DNA of 64,000 nt from Pilosibacter fragilis (GCF_032490495.1 NZ_JAVYJB010000010.1:62001-126000), one strand, 5' to 3'; shown: positions 8,465 to 17,121, counted from the first letter of the stretch. Program-made: numbers and translations. The notes: generated by a model not told the origin, from the letters alone.

Positions 8465-9433
8465 ATGGATATTGAAAGTTTATATTATTTCTCGGAACTA
8501 TCAAAAAGTTTAAATATGACACATACAGCCAATCGATTATATATATCTCAGCAAACACTCAGCAATCACATTCAGCGTCTTGAAAACTTTTATGGAACCC
8601 CACTCTTTTATCGAAAGCCAAAACTATCTCTCACTTCGGCAGGCACAGAGGTATTAAAATTCGCTGATATGGTCATTATTAATCATCAAAATTTAAAAGA
8701 TACACTTTCTGATATGTCCAAAGAAGAACGTGGCACTATCCGTTTTTCTTCAAGTGCATTGCGCCTAAGTACATGTTTTTCAGCTGTTCTTCCTAAATTT
8801 CACGAACGATATCCTCTTGTGGATTTTCAAATTACAGAAGCTGTTACTTCTAAACTGGTGCCTCTTTTAACCAGTAACGATCTTGATTTGGGAATTATCG
8901 CCTATTCAGATAGTCATCCTGAAATTGAACAAAAGCTGCTCCTAAACGATAAATTATATTTATGTGTTTCCGAGAAACTTTTAGATCAATTCTACCCTCT
9001 TACAAAAGAGAGTTTAAAAGAGCAGGGAATTCAAGGAATTGAAATCACACATTTTTCTGAGCTTCCCTTCTGTGCTTTTAAAAATATTGTATGGAATAAA
9101 ATCCGTTCTTGTTTTGATATTGCTGGGATTCAACCTAAAATTTATTCTTACAGCACCTACACGCCTCTTGGATTTCAACTATGTTCCCAAGGTTTTGCTG
9201 CATGTATCATGACACAAATGCATCTTGCTAACCATTTAAAAGAGATTCCATCAGATATGAATATATTTCCAATTTATTCAAATGGAGTTCATCTTCCTCA
9301 CCAGCTTGCGATTGCCTACTCAAAAGGCCGCTATCTGCCGCTATATATGAAATATTTAATTGAACTTCTCCTTGAGTATGCATCTACAGTTGAAACCGTG
9401 CACCTTGCACATAAAGCTGACCCACTTGTATAA
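8465..9433 (+). CDS. LysR-family transcriptional regulator
   Basis: This 322-residue regulator starts MDIESLYYFSELSKSLNMTH, with the winged helix-turn-helix in residues 1-60 (ANRLYISQQTLSNHIQRLE) followed by the LysR effector domain. The chosen ATG 8465 has GGAGGG 5 nt upstream; the longer reading from 8453 would contain that site. It is paralogous in layout to the regulator at 6232. Codon use is strongly A/T-biased, like the neighbouring Ldh-family gene, which suggests that the two travelled together. It probably acts through the palindrome in the gap between them. Confidence 0.9.
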   Translation: MDIESLYYFSELSKSLNMTHTANRLYISQQTLSNHIQRLENFYGTPLFYRKPKLSLTSAGTEVLKFADMVIINHQNLKDTLSDMSKEERGTIRFSSSALRLSTCFSAVLPKFHERYPLVDFQITEAVTSKLVPLLTSNDLDLGIIAYSDSHPEIEQKLLLNDKLYLCVSEKLLDQFYPLTKESLKEQGIQGIEITHFSELPFCAFKNIVWNKIRSCFDIAGIQPKIYSYSTYTPLGFQLCSQGFAACIMTQMHLANHLKEIPSDMNIFPIYSNGVHLPHQLAIAYSKGRYLPLYMKYLIELLLEYASTVETVHLAHKADPLV

Positions 9434-9573
9434 TGACGTACCAGTGATTTTTTCAATTCAACAACATTACCTTTTCAATCTTACTAAAAACAGATTGTTT
9501 TATTTTGCGAACACTTCCCACTATAATAAAGACAGTGAAAAACAGCTTATCAAAGACGTTTCATTATAGGAAC

Positions 9574-10113
9574 ATGGGTTGGAAAATTTACTGTCACAGG
9601 AAATTATGTCCGAAAGCCGCACGCCTCTTGAAGATACAGGCCATAATATAATTATCTACGGTCGCGTTTTCAAGACCGCTGATGTTCTCACTGATTTCCA
9701 TGAAAGTCAGCCGTATGCTATGATCGTTCGTATCACATCAACCACTCGCAAAGTGATTGAGCCAAACCCGAACTTAAAAGTTATCGTTCGTCACGATGCC
9801 GATTTCGACGTTCTTGACGTAAAAACATACCCTGACAACAACATTCAAGTTCTCCACGAACCGGCAGCAAACAGTACCTCCATTGCAGAGGCAGCAATAT
9901 AGCTCACCTTAGAGTGCAGCCGTAACGTGACTATTCTCCATAAGACATGGGTATGTTGCGATAAATCAGACAATTTCTACAAGATAAAATTAAAAGTGCG
10001 CAAGAACACATTAAAGGCAGAACCATCAATCTGATCGGCAGCGACAACACCGGATGCTACGTTACAAAGCACTGTCTCACATTCAAGATAAATATTCTCG
10101 CATACGATCCGTA
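9574..10113 (+). pseudogene. degraded copy of the D-2-hydroxyacid dehydrogenase gene
   Basis: The sequence follows the intact gene at 11538 almost base for base at first (ATGGGTTGGAAAATTT) but has a 1-nt loss at codon 5-6 that shifts the frame. Later it has an in-frame TAG at 9900-9902 where the intact gene reads on. Homology resumes (AAGAACACATTAAA, then a mutated glycine-rich loop) and stops at about 10113, where some 500 bp present in the intact copy are missing. The ribosome binding site has also been lost: AGGAACATGG replaces AGGAGGTATTATCATGG. The -10 TATAAT at 9522 remains. No product is expected. Confidence 0.88.
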
Positions 10114-10145
10114 AAAGCCAACTTCTTTTCTCATATAGCGAAAAT

Positions 10146-10186
10146 AGGCAGGACTTATCAAGATGATAGGTTCTGCCTGTTTTTTG
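10146..10186. terminator. long hairpin terminator of duplication unit 1
   Basis: A 15-bp stem (10146-10160 with 10164-10178, two G-T pairs, loop AGA) is followed on the plus strand by GTTTTTTG. It ended the dehydrogenase transcript of unit 1; the reverse reading also has T-rich flanks, so it may also stop the opposing rpn transcript. Confidence 0.85.
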
Positions 10187-10242
10187 CTGTATCTTCATAG
10201 AAGAAACCTGTTAGAAATTTTTCTGTAGCTTTTTATAGTCAG

Positions 10243-11208
10243 TTAACGGTTATTTATTTTCAACTCTCCCTTAATTCTCTCAAGATCATACTCCGGCGCT
10301 GCTTTCACTACCGCCTCGTATATTTCTTTCAGCTGATCTTCCGATGTTTCCAGAGCATCCGCAATCCGTTCCAGCGACTGACCTTTCCGTACTTTTTTTA
10401 TTACTAATTCAATCTGGTTCTGCATGCGTCCCTGGTCCAAGCCACTGCCATATCCACTATCATATCCATTATCGTATCCTTCTTCATACCCACATTCCCT
10501 CACATTTTTCAGATGCAGCTCTTCGTTATATTCTGTCAATACCACGTTTCGCACCTCCGCTCTGTTTTTCTTTAAAAGATCCTTCAACACGCCCTCTTTC
10601 AAGGACTTACTGATTGCTTCATCTACAGCTTCCTCCAATGTCTTTCCGACACGGACTCCCTGTCTCACATTTTCCACAAAATAAGAATAATCGTGCAATG
10701 TCTGGCACTTCTCCATTAATTTCTGATTGTATCCATAATTAATATTTAACATGATCGCAGTACACTCCAGCGCTGCCTCCTCATCCTGCCCGCCTTCAAA
10801 TGAATCTGACAGCCGGAGAATCCTTCTTTCCGGTTCCTTCTTTAAACCGTTATAAAAGACAAGAAACTTCGGCTTTGGGATCATGATCTGCTTTTCGGAA
10901 TACATATCAAGATGGTTGCTTTCTATCCATCCCTTTAGCAGATCTCCAAAATATATGGTTCCCCTCAATGGCATGTTTGGATTACTGGTACTCTGGGCTT
11001 CATACAAATTCAGATAATGTGCAAACAAGAATGAGACATCATTTTTCATCCCCATATACACCACATCTTCCAGCGTATTAATCTCCAGATCGTCCGCATT
11101 CGTATACGAACTTCCGTTTACTGCGTTATACAGGCTCAGTAACTCCTCCTTCCCATGAAACACCAGTCGGAAAAGGCTGTCTTTAAAGTTTCTCTTTACT
11201 TTCGTCAT
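10243..11208 (-). CDS. Rpn-family recombination-promoting nuclease / putative transposase
   Basis: This 321-residue protein starts MTKVKRNFKDSLFRLVF; the opening plus the later TIYFGDLLKGWIE region and the LVFYNG stretch match the Rpn/PD-(D/E)XK nuclease family. Characterised members are DNA endonucleases; RpnA promotes RecA-independent recombination. A long charged C-terminus follows, with a tyrosine/glycine-rich stretch (GYEEGYDNGYDSGYGSGL, about residues 242-259) and a helical tail. I use ATG 11208, preceded by AAAGGAG, rather than a start 27 codons earlier. It is the intact copy of a duplicated gene. No insertion-sequence ends were seen, so it is probably not an autonomous transposon. Confidence 0.82.
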   Translation of the reverse strand: MTKVKRNFKDSLFRLVFHGKEELLSLYNAVNGSSYTNADDLEINTLEDVVYMGMKNDVSFLFAHYLNLYEAQSTSNPNMPLRGTIYFGDLLKGWIESNHLDMYSEKQIMIPKPKFLVFYNGLKKEPERRILRLSDSFEGGQDEEAALECTAIMLNINYGYNQKLMEKCQTLHDYSYFVENVRQGVRVGKTLEEAVDEAISKSLKEGVLKDLLKKNRAEVRNVVLTEYNEELHLKNVRECGYEEGYDNGYDSGYGSGLDQGRMQNQIELVIKKVRKGQSLERIADALETSEDQLKEIYEAVVKAAPEYDLERIKGELKINNR

Positions 11209-11537
11209 AGTTTCTCCTTTCATTGTACACGATATAGAGTTTTTTTGCAATTTCGTGGGAACGATTTCAGAACTGAAGTCAGATACCACAGACGCCCGGA
11301 ATCACGGGCAGGGATCTCCAGGAAAGAGATCTGTTTGATAATCTTATATTAGCATATTTGCCTTATAAAAGAAAGTGCTATAATATATAAGCGTCTCTTT
11401 TCGTACCAGCGATTTTCAACAACATTTCCTTTTCAACCTTACAAAAACAGATTGTTTTATTTTGTGAACAATCTCCGCTATAATAAAGACAGTGAAAAAC
11501 AGTTTATCAAAAATGTTCCATTATAGGAGGTATTATC
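11209..11537. promoter_or_regulatory. 329-bp gap with divergent promoters of rpn and the intact dehydrogenase
   Basis: The gap holds the 5' region of rpn, the junction between the duplication units (about 11361-11402) and the leader of the dehydrogenase. A clear -10 TATAAT lies at 11479-11484, 54 nt before the dehydrogenase ATG, with no convincing -35 at 17 bp. A second TATAAT occurs in the junction near 11380. An AGGAGG ribosome binding site precedes the dehydrogenase. No further gene was seen. Confidence 0.5.
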
Positions 11538-12566
11538 ATGGGTTGGAAAATTTTACTCCCACAGGAAATTATGTCCGAAGGCCGTAAGCTTCTTGAGGAT
11601 GCTGGTCATACCGTAATCGACGGCCGCGGATTTGAGACAGAGGACGTTCTCGCTGATTTCAAGGAATATCAGCCGGACGCTATGATCGTCCGTATCACAC
11701 CGATCACACGTGAAGTGATCGAGTCAAACCCGAACTTAAAGGTTATTGTTCGTCACGGCGCCGGTTTCGACGCTCTTGACGTAAAGGCCTGCCACGACAA
11801 CAATGTCCAGGCTCTCTACGCACCGGTCGCAAACAGCACCTCCGTTGCAGAGACAGCTATGTTACTCATCTTAGAGTGCAGCCGTAACGTGACTGTCCTT
11901 CATAAGACATGGGTAAATGACTTCTACAAGGCAAAATTAAAAGTCCGCAAGAACACATTAAACGGCAAGACCATCGGTCTGATCGGCTGCGGCAACATCG
12001 GAAGCCGCGTTGCAAAGCGCTGCCTCGCATTCGAGATGAATGTTCTCGCATATGACCCGTACAAACCAGCTTCTGAGTTCCCGGACGGCGTTGAGGTTGT
12101 CCGCGACCTTGACCGCATCTTCAAAGAGTGCGACTATGTTTCCCTTCACTGCCCGAACACTCCGGTTACCAAGAACATGGTAAATAAAGAGCGTCTCGCA
12201 ATGATGAAACCGACAGCATTCTTAATCAACACCGCACGCGGCGGCTGTGTGGACGAGGATGCTCTCTACGAGGCATGCAAGAATGGCGTGATCGCAGGTG
12301 CCGGTCTTGACGCAATCAAGAAGGAACCGGTTGATCCGGCTAACCCACTCTTAACTCTCGACAATGTTATCATCTATCCGCATATCGGCGGCAACACATC
12401 TGAAGCTGCCCATCGTGCTTCCTACTTCGCAGCTATGGGCGTTCAGGAAGTCTACGAAGGCAAGAAGCCGACATGGCCGATCAACGATGTTGACTATAAG
12501 ACAGCTAAGACCTACACAGACACAAAGAAACCGGATACAAAACCGGCTGGAATGTTTGATTTCTAA
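11538..12566 (+). CDS. D-2-hydroxyacid dehydrogenase (phosphoglycerate dehydrogenase-like), intact copy
   Basis: The 342-residue enzyme has the canonical motifs: GLIGCGNIGSRV near residue 153 (NAD fold), NTARGGCVDE near 231 (catalytic Arg), the Glu of IKKEP near 264 and PHIGGNT near 283 (catalytic His). The last 25 residues form a Lys/Thr/Asp-rich tail. It differs clearly from the dehydrogenase at 4099 and lacks an ACT domain. Codon choice is strongly biased to C-ending codons (CGC, AAC, ATC), unlike the AT-rich genes just before it, which suggests high expression. A hairpin terminator follows. The natural substrate cannot be named. Confidence 0.87.
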   Translation: MGWKILLPQEIMSEGRKLLEDAGHTVIDGRGFETEDVLADFKEYQPDAMIVRITPITREVIESNPNLKVIVRHGAGFDALDVKACHDNNVQALYAPVANSTSVAETAMLLILECSRNVTVLHKTWVNDFYKAKLKVRKNTLNGKTIGLIGCGNIGSRVAKRCLAFEMNVLAYDPYKPASEFPDGVEVVRDLDRIFKECDYVSLHCPNTPVTKNMVNKERLAMMKPTAFLINTARGGCVDEDALYEACKNGVIAGAGLDAIKKEPVDPANPLLTLDNVIIYPHIGGNTSEAAHRASYFAAMGVQEVYEGKKPTWPINDVDYKTAKTYTDTKKPDTKPAGMFDF

Positions 12567-12605
12567 ACAATCGTTTGCCAACTTCTTTTCTCATATAACG
12601 AAAGC

Positions 12606-12642
12606 AGGCAGGACTTATCGGAGTGATAGGTTCTGCCTGTTT
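12606..12642. terminator. hairpin terminator of duplication unit 2
   Basis: This is the second copy of the unit 1 hairpin: AGGCAGGACTTATCG pairs with TGATAGGTTCTGCCT (12624-12638), then GTTTTG on the plus strand. It ends the intact dehydrogenase transcript. Confidence 0.8.
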
Positions 12643-12644
12643 TG

Positions 12645-12824
12645 TTATACGTTTATAATTTTCATTCCCATGTATACCACGTCTTCCAGTGTGTTGATTT
12701 CCAGATCATCTGCATTCGTATACGAGCTTCCATTTACCGCATTATACAGACTCAGTAACTCCTCCTTCCCATGAAATACCATTCGGAAAAGACTGTCCTT
12801 AAAGTTTCTCTTTACTTTCGTCAT
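12645..12824 (-). pseudogene. truncated Rpn-family gene, duplicate of the one ending at 10243
   Basis: The 59-codon frame starts MTKVKRNFKDSLFRMVF and is nearly identical to the N-terminus of the intact Rpn protein up to MGMK. It then runs into four unrelated codons and a stop directly beside the unit 2 terminator. More than 260 residues, including the rest of the nuclease fold, are missing. The upstream region still matches the intact copy up to about 12976, so a short peptide could be made, but no nuclease. Confidence 0.85.
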
Positions 12825-12990
12825 AGTTTCTCCTTTCATTGTACACGATATGAAGTTTTTTTGCAATTTCGTGGGAATGATTTCAGAACTGAAGTCAGAT
12901 ACCACAGACGCCCGGAATTACGGGCTGCGATCTCCAGGAAAGAGATCTGGTTGATAGTCTTATATTAGCATATTTATTTCACAAACGAAA

Positions 12991-13038
12991 AAACGCACGT
13001 CCTGCTACAGCTCATTTCTGCATGCAAAACGTGCGTTT
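12991..13038 (-). terminator. terminator after dnaJ
   Basis: AAACGCACGT (12991-13000) and ACGTGCGTTT (13029-13038) make a perfect 10-bp stem around a 28-nt loop. The minus strand continues TTTCGTTTG. It lies 17 bp past the dnaJ stop and closes the heat-shock operon. Confidence 0.8.
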
Positions 13039-13054
13039 CCCGCTTTATTTTCAA

Positions 13055-14221
13055 TTATTCATTTTTGAAATCTTCTTTTAACTTATTGAAAAAACCTTTC
13101 TTCTTTCCCTCCGGCGATGCAACCCCCTTCATCGCATCATCAAACTTTCTGAGGGCTTCTTTCTGCTCCTCCGTAAGCTTCTCCGGAACTGTAACAACAA
13201 GCGTTACATAATGGTCACCACGGATGTTCTTATTTCTCAGTGACGGAACACCCTTGCCGCGGAGACGTACCTTTGTGTCGGTCTGGGTTCCCGGTTTTAC
13301 CTCGTACTCAACCTCGCCGTCGACGGTCTTGATCTTGATCGGACCTCCAAGGGCTGCTGTTGCGAAGGAGATCGGTACTGTGGAGAAGATGGATGTCTCC
13401 TGGCGCATAAATACCGGGCTTCTAGATACGGTTACCTCAACGAGAAGGTCTCCTCTCTCGCCGCCGTTCGTTCCGGGCTCTCCTTTTCCTGCGATGCGGA
13501 TGCTCTGTCCGTTGTCGATACCTGCCGGGATCTTGACCTGAATCTTCTTCTTGCTGGAGATATATCCGGTACCGTAGCAGTCCGGGCACTTCTCCTTGAC
13601 GATCTTACCGGTACCTCGGCAGTCCGGACATGTCTGGACATTCTGTACCTGACCGAAGAAGGACTGCTGGGTGTAGACGATCTTACCTTTACCGTTACAT
13701 TTCGGGCAGGTAACCGGAGATGTACCAGGCTTTGCGCCTGTTCCGTGACATTTCGGACACTCATCCTTCAATGTGAGCTCGATCTCTTTCTCGCAGCCAA
13801 AGATTGCCTCTTCAAATGTGATCCTTACGCCGGTTCTTAAATTTGCGCCGCGCATGGGACCGTTGCTGCTTCTTCCGTAAGCGGAACGTCCACCTCCGAA
13901 GAAATCTCCGAAAATATCTCCAAAGATATCTCCCATGTCGGCTCCGTTGAAATCGAATCCGCCGTAGCCACCGGCCCCGCCTGCGCCTCCCTCAAAGGCT
14001 GCATGACCGAACTGGTCATACTTTCTTCTCTTTTCCGGATCACTTAAAACGCTGTATGCCTCGGAAGCTTCCTTAAACTTTGCCTCCGCCTCTTTATCTC
14101 CCGGATTTGCGTCCGGATGGTATTTCTTTGCAAGAACTCGATATGCTTTCTTTAACGCCGCTTCGTCCGCATTTTTCGGCACGCCGAGGACTTCGTAATA
14201 ATCACGCTTGGTCTCTGCCAT
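13055..14221 (-). CDS. dnaJ: molecular chaperone DnaJ (Hsp40)
   Basis: This 388-residue protein has all DnaJ parts in order: a J domain (residues 1-70, starting MAETKRDYYEVLGV) containing the HPD tripeptide, a Gly/Phe-rich linker (about 75-125), four CxxCxGxG zinc repeats (about 155-220) and the C-terminal substrate domains. It stimulates DnaK ATP hydrolysis and delivers unfolded clients. I take the ATG at 14221 because the family starts there, although the nearest Shine-Dalgarno-like AGGAAAGG is rather far upstream. It is the last gene of hrcA-grpE-dnaK-dnaJ and is separated from dnaK by 350 bp with hairpins, so it is probably expressed at a lower level. Confidence 0.96.
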   Translation of the reverse strand: MAETKRDYYEVLGVPKNADEAALKKAYRVLAKKYHPDANPGDKEAEAKFKEASEAYSVLSDPEKRRKYDQFGHAAFEGGAGGAGGYGGFDFNGADMGDIFGDIFGDFFGGGRSAYGRSSNGPMRGANLRTGVRITFEEAIFGCEKEIELTLKDECPKCHGTGAKPGTSPVTCPKCNGKGKIVYTQQSFFGQVQNVQTCPDCRGTGKIVKEKCPDCYGTGYISSKKKIQVKIPAGIDNGQSIRIAGKGEPGTNGGERGDLLVEVTVSRSPVFMRQETSIFSTVPISFATAALGGPIKIKTVDGEVEYEVKPGTQTDTKVRLRGKGVPSLRNKNIRGDHYVTLVVTVPEKLTEEQKEALRKFDDAMKGVASPEGKKKGFFNKLKEDFKNE

Positions 14222-14571
14222 TTCTTTATTCTTACCTTTCCTGTTAGTGAGCGGTACCACGCTTCACGCGTACCTTTTTACGGAACCTGCCGACGGAAGC
14301 TTTCTTCAGACGTCACGGCTGAGTCCTGCCGCGGCAATATTTCCGGATCGTTGCCGATCAAAATCTTGATATAAGGCAACCGAAAGAACGCCCAAGATGG
14401 GGCGTTCTTTCGGATTTATAGTGCCTGACTCGGGCTGTCTTCCTGTTTTCATTTCACAAAAACAAGAGACCTTTGGCGTCCGCCAACTGGCAATTCCGGC
14501 TAAAAAGAACTTATGCAAGCTATCTTGCAACGTCCTTTCCAGCCCTCATTGTCGCTCGATCAAACTGTTAT
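14222..14571. other. 350-bp dnaK-dnaJ gap with structured RNA
   Basis: No gene was found. The minus-strand transcript can fold the strong 14380-14413 hairpin, an adjoining TTGCC...GGCAA stem around a palindromic ATCAAGATTTTGAT, and a GGTAC...GTACC hairpin just before the dnaJ ribosome binding site. This is an unusually long and structured spacer for these two genes. Confidence 0.5.
14380..14413 (-). terminator. strong hairpin between dnaK and dnaJ
   Basis: CCGAAAGAACGCCC and GGGCGTTCTTTCGG form a perfect 14-bp stem with a 6-nt loop. Neither strand has a long T-run after it. It is more likely an mRNA processing or stabilising structure, or a leaky terminator, that separates dnaK from dnaJ expression. 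Confidence 0.65.
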
Positions 14572-16449
14572 TTAGACTTCTTTGTAGTCGCCATCAACGA
14601 CATCATCGCCATATCCAGCCTGGCTTGCGCTCTGTCCAGCCTGCGGACCTGCCTGGCCCTGTGCGCCTGCTGCGCCCTGAGCTGCCTGAGCCTGCTCATA
14701 AACCTTTGCGAAGAGCTTCTGCGCGCTGTTCATGAGTTTCTCTTTCGCTGCCTTGATCTCCTCGACCTGGGCGTCTGTCATCTGCTCTGCCGGAGCTTTG
14801 TTGATCGCTTCCTTGAGGGCATTCAAGTCGGCCTCAACAGCGGTCTTATCGTTTGCATCGATCTTATCGCCAACTTCTTCCATTGCCTTCTCTGTCTGGA
14901 ATACCATGGAATCAGCTTCATTTCTTGTATCGATCGCTTCTTTCTTCTTCTTATCCTCAGCCTCGTAAGCCGCAGCCTCCTTAACAGCCTTATCGATATC
15001 ATCCTTGGACATGTTGGATCCGGATGTGATGGTGATGTGCTGCTCTTTGCCTGTGCCAAGGTCCTTAGCGGATACGTTTACGATACCGTTTGCATCGATA
15101 TCGAAGGTAACTTCGATCTGCGGAACACCTCTTCTTGCCGGAAGGATGCCGTCAAGACGGAACTGTCCAAGAGTCTTGTTGTCTCTTGCAAACTCACGCT
15201 CACCCTGTACAACGTGGATATCTACGGCTGTCTGGTTATCAGCAGCTGTGGAGAATACCTGGCTCTTCTTTGTCGGGATCGTTGTGTTTCTCTCGATCAG
15301 CTTTGTAGCAACGCCGCCCATTGTCTCGATGGAAAGGGAAAGCGGAGTTACATCGAGAAGAAGGATGTCACCTGCACCGGCATCGCCTGCTAACTTACCA
15401 CCCTGGATCGCTGCACCGATGGCTACGCACTCATCCGGGTTTAAGCTCTTGCTCGGCTCTTTGCCTGTTAACTGTTTAACCTTTTCCTGTGCGGAAAGCA
15501 TACGTGTGGAACCACCCACGAGGAGAACCTTGGAGAGCTCTGCTGCTGTTAAACCAGCGTCTCTTAACGCGTTCTGTACCGGAATTGCTGTTCTCTCAAT
15601 GAGATCACTTGTCAGCTCATCGAATTTAGCTCTTGTGAGGTTCATATCTAAGTGCTTCGGTCCCTCAGCAGTTGCTGTGATGAACGGAAGGTTGATGTTT
15701 GTTGTTGTTGCGGAAGAAAGCTCTTTCTTTGCTTTCTCAGCAGCTTCTTTTAATCTCTGAAGTGCCATCTTATCACCGGAAAGATCTACGCCCTCTGTCT
15801 TCTTGAACTCGTCGATCATCCACTGTGTGACACGGTTATCGAAATCATCACCGCCGAGGTGTGTATCACCGTTCGTCGCAAGAACTTCGATAACGCCGTC
15901 ACCGATCTCGATGATGGAAACATCGAATGTACCGCCGCCGAGGTCATATACCATGATCTTCTGCTCTTTCTCGTTGTCAAGACCGTAAGCAAGGGCTGCC
16001 GCTGTCGGCTCGTTGATGATACGCTTTACATCAAGACCGGCAATCTTACCTGCATCCTTTGTTGCCTGACGCTGGGCATCGTTGAAGTAAGCCGGAACTG
16101 TGATAACTGCCTCTGTTACCTTCTCTCCGAGGTAGCTCTCAGCATCTGCTTTTAACTTCTGAAGAATCATCGCGGAGATCTCCTGCGGTGTGTACTTCTT
16201 GCCGTCAATATCTACCTTGTAGTCGGTACCCATATGTCTCTTGATGGAGGAGATGGTTCTGTCAGCGTTTGTAACTGCCTGACGCTTTGCCGGCTCACCC
16301 ACAAGTCTCTCACCTGTCTTTGTAAAAGCAACGATAGACGGTGTTGTTCTAACACCTTCTGTATTGGCGATAACTGTTGGTTTACCGCCTTCCATAACTG
16401 CTACGCAGCTGTTTGTTGTACCTAAGTCAATACCAATGATCTTACTCAT
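14572..16449 (-). CDS. dnaK: molecular chaperone DnaK (Hsp70)
   Basis: At 625 residues this is a full-length Hsp70. The ATPase domain (1-360) begins MSKIIGIDLGTTNSCVAVME with the first phosphate loop, and has AYGLDNEKEQKIMVYDLGGG-type motifs near residues 150-170 and VGGSTRM near 310. The linker DILLLDVTP precedes the peptide-binding domain, followed by a helical lid and a Gly/Gln/Ala-rich tail (about 585-615). It binds exposed hydrophobic segments under ATP control with GrpE and DnaJ. A GAGGAGG site precedes the ATG. It is the third gene of the CIRCE-controlled operon. Confidence 0.98.
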   Translation of the reverse strand: MSKIIGIDLGTTNSCVAVMEGGKPTVIANTEGVRTTPSIVAFTKTGERLVGEPAKRQAVTNADRTISSIKRHMGTDYKVDIDGKKYTPQEISAMILQKLKADAESYLGEKVTEAVITVPAYFNDAQRQATKDAGKIAGLDVKRIINEPTAAALAYGLDNEKEQKIMVYDLGGGTFDVSIIEIGDGVIEVLATNGDTHLGGDDFDNRVTQWMIDEFKKTEGVDLSGDKMALQRLKEAAEKAKKELSSATTTNINLPFITATAEGPKHLDMNLTRAKFDELTSDLIERTAIPVQNALRDAGLTAAELSKVLLVGGSTRMLSAQEKVKQLTGKEPSKSLNPDECVAIGAAIQGGKLAGDAGAGDILLLDVTPLSLSIETMGGVATKLIERNTTIPTKKSQVFSTAADNQTAVDIHVVQGEREFARDNKTLGQFRLDGILPARRGVPQIEVTFDIDANGIVNVSAKDLGTGKEQHITITSGSNMSKDDIDKAVKEAAAYEAEDKKKKEAIDTRNEADSMVFQTEKAMEEVGDKIDANDKTAVEADLNALKEAINKAPAEQMTDAQVEEIKAAKEKLMNSAQKLFAKVYEQAQAAQGAAGAQGQAGPQAGQSASQAGYGDDVVDGDYKEV

Positions 16450-16533
16450 AATGATTTTCCTCCTCTAAATTTGGAATATTAGGAATGAGTGGTCGTCCAG
16501 CAGTCTCTGCCGGATGATCACATTGTTTCAATG

Positions 16534-17121
16534 TTAGTTTGCAACCTGCACCATGCTGTGACGAACGATGGAATCTTTGTAGGTGTAGCCCTTCTGGAGT
16601 TCCACTGCCACAACATTCTCGCCGAGATTCTCATCCTCCACATGCATCACTGCGTTGTGGAAGTTCGGGTCGAACGGTTTTCCGACTGCCTCGATCGGCT
16701 TAACGCCCATATCATCGAGTGTCTTTACAAATTGCTTATATATCTTTTCCATTCCATCTGCAAACGCGGATCCTTTCGCGTCTTCCGGAATGGAATTAAG
16801 ACCTCTTTCAAAGTTATCGACGATCGGAAGGATCTTTTCGATCACATCCTTCGCACCGATCTCATACATTGCGGACTTTTCCTTGTCCGTTCTCTTGCGG
16901 TAGTTATCAAACTCCGCCATGGATCTCTTGAGCTTGTCATTTAACTCATCGATCTTCTCGTCCTTCGGATCTTTCTTCTTTTCAGAAGCTTTTTCCTCTT
17001 TTTCGGACGTCTCTTTATTTTCTTTTTCGGAAGCGGCTGCCTCTTTGGTTTCTTTTTCCTCAGAAACGGCTTTTTCCGTTTTCTCTTTTTCTAACTCTTT
17101 CTCTTTCACTGCTCTCTTCAC
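16534..17121 (-). CDS. grpE: nucleotide exchange factor GrpE
   Basis: The 195-residue protein has a long Lys/Glu-rich N-terminal helix (residues 1-60, almost only K, E, A, S) and then the GrpE core. That core includes FDNYRKRTDKEK near 71, and ends in the typical beta domain with GKPFDPNFHNAVMHVED near 142. It releases ADP from DnaK. The GTG at 17121 overlaps the hrcA stop in a GTGA junction, implying translational coupling. A second GTG at 17109 has a better-spaced AAGGTGA site and could be the true start. It lies 84 bp ahead of dnaK. Confidence 0.95.
   Translation of the reverse strand: MKRAVKEKELEKEKTEKAVSEEKETKEAAASEKENKETSEKEEKASEKKKDPKDEKIDELNDKLKRSMAEFDNYRKRTDKEKSAMYEIGAKDVIEKILPIVDNFERGLNSIPEDAKGSAFADGMEKIYKQFVKTLDDMGVKPIEAVGKPFDPNFHNAVMHVEDENLGENVVAVELQKGYTYKDSIVRHSMVQVAN

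Larger units (their letters stand above)
9437..12976. repeat. tandem segmental duplication of a dehydrogenase + Rpn unit
   Basis: Unit 1 (about 9437-11361) and unit 2 (about 11402-12976) carry the same ordered landmarks. These are CGTACCAG, an A/T-rich leader with TATAATAAAGACAGTGAAAA, a dehydrogenase reading frame, a long AGGCAGGACTTATC hairpin, an Rpn gene on the opposite strand, and an end marker CTTATATTAGCATATTT. In unit 1 the dehydrogenase has lost its 3' half; in unit 2 the Rpn gene has lost all but about 55 codons. Matching segments are mostly identical with scattered changes. Confidence 0.85.

Noticed and set aside
9579..9902. Functional short dehydrogenase-like protein
   Set aside because: It starts from TTG after a frameshift, has lost the ribosome binding site of the parent gene and the whole NAD-binding and catalytic part; treated as a pseudogene.
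10243..11208. Complete insertion sequence around the Rpn gene
   Set aside because: No terminal inverted repeats or target duplication bound the gene; the repeated block is a tandem duplication that also includes a dehydrogenase gene.
14473..15393. 306-codon plus-strand frame opposite dnaK
   Set aside because: It lies antisense to a certain, well-conserved gene, has cysteine/leucine-rich composition typical of reversed codons, and has no ribosome binding site.
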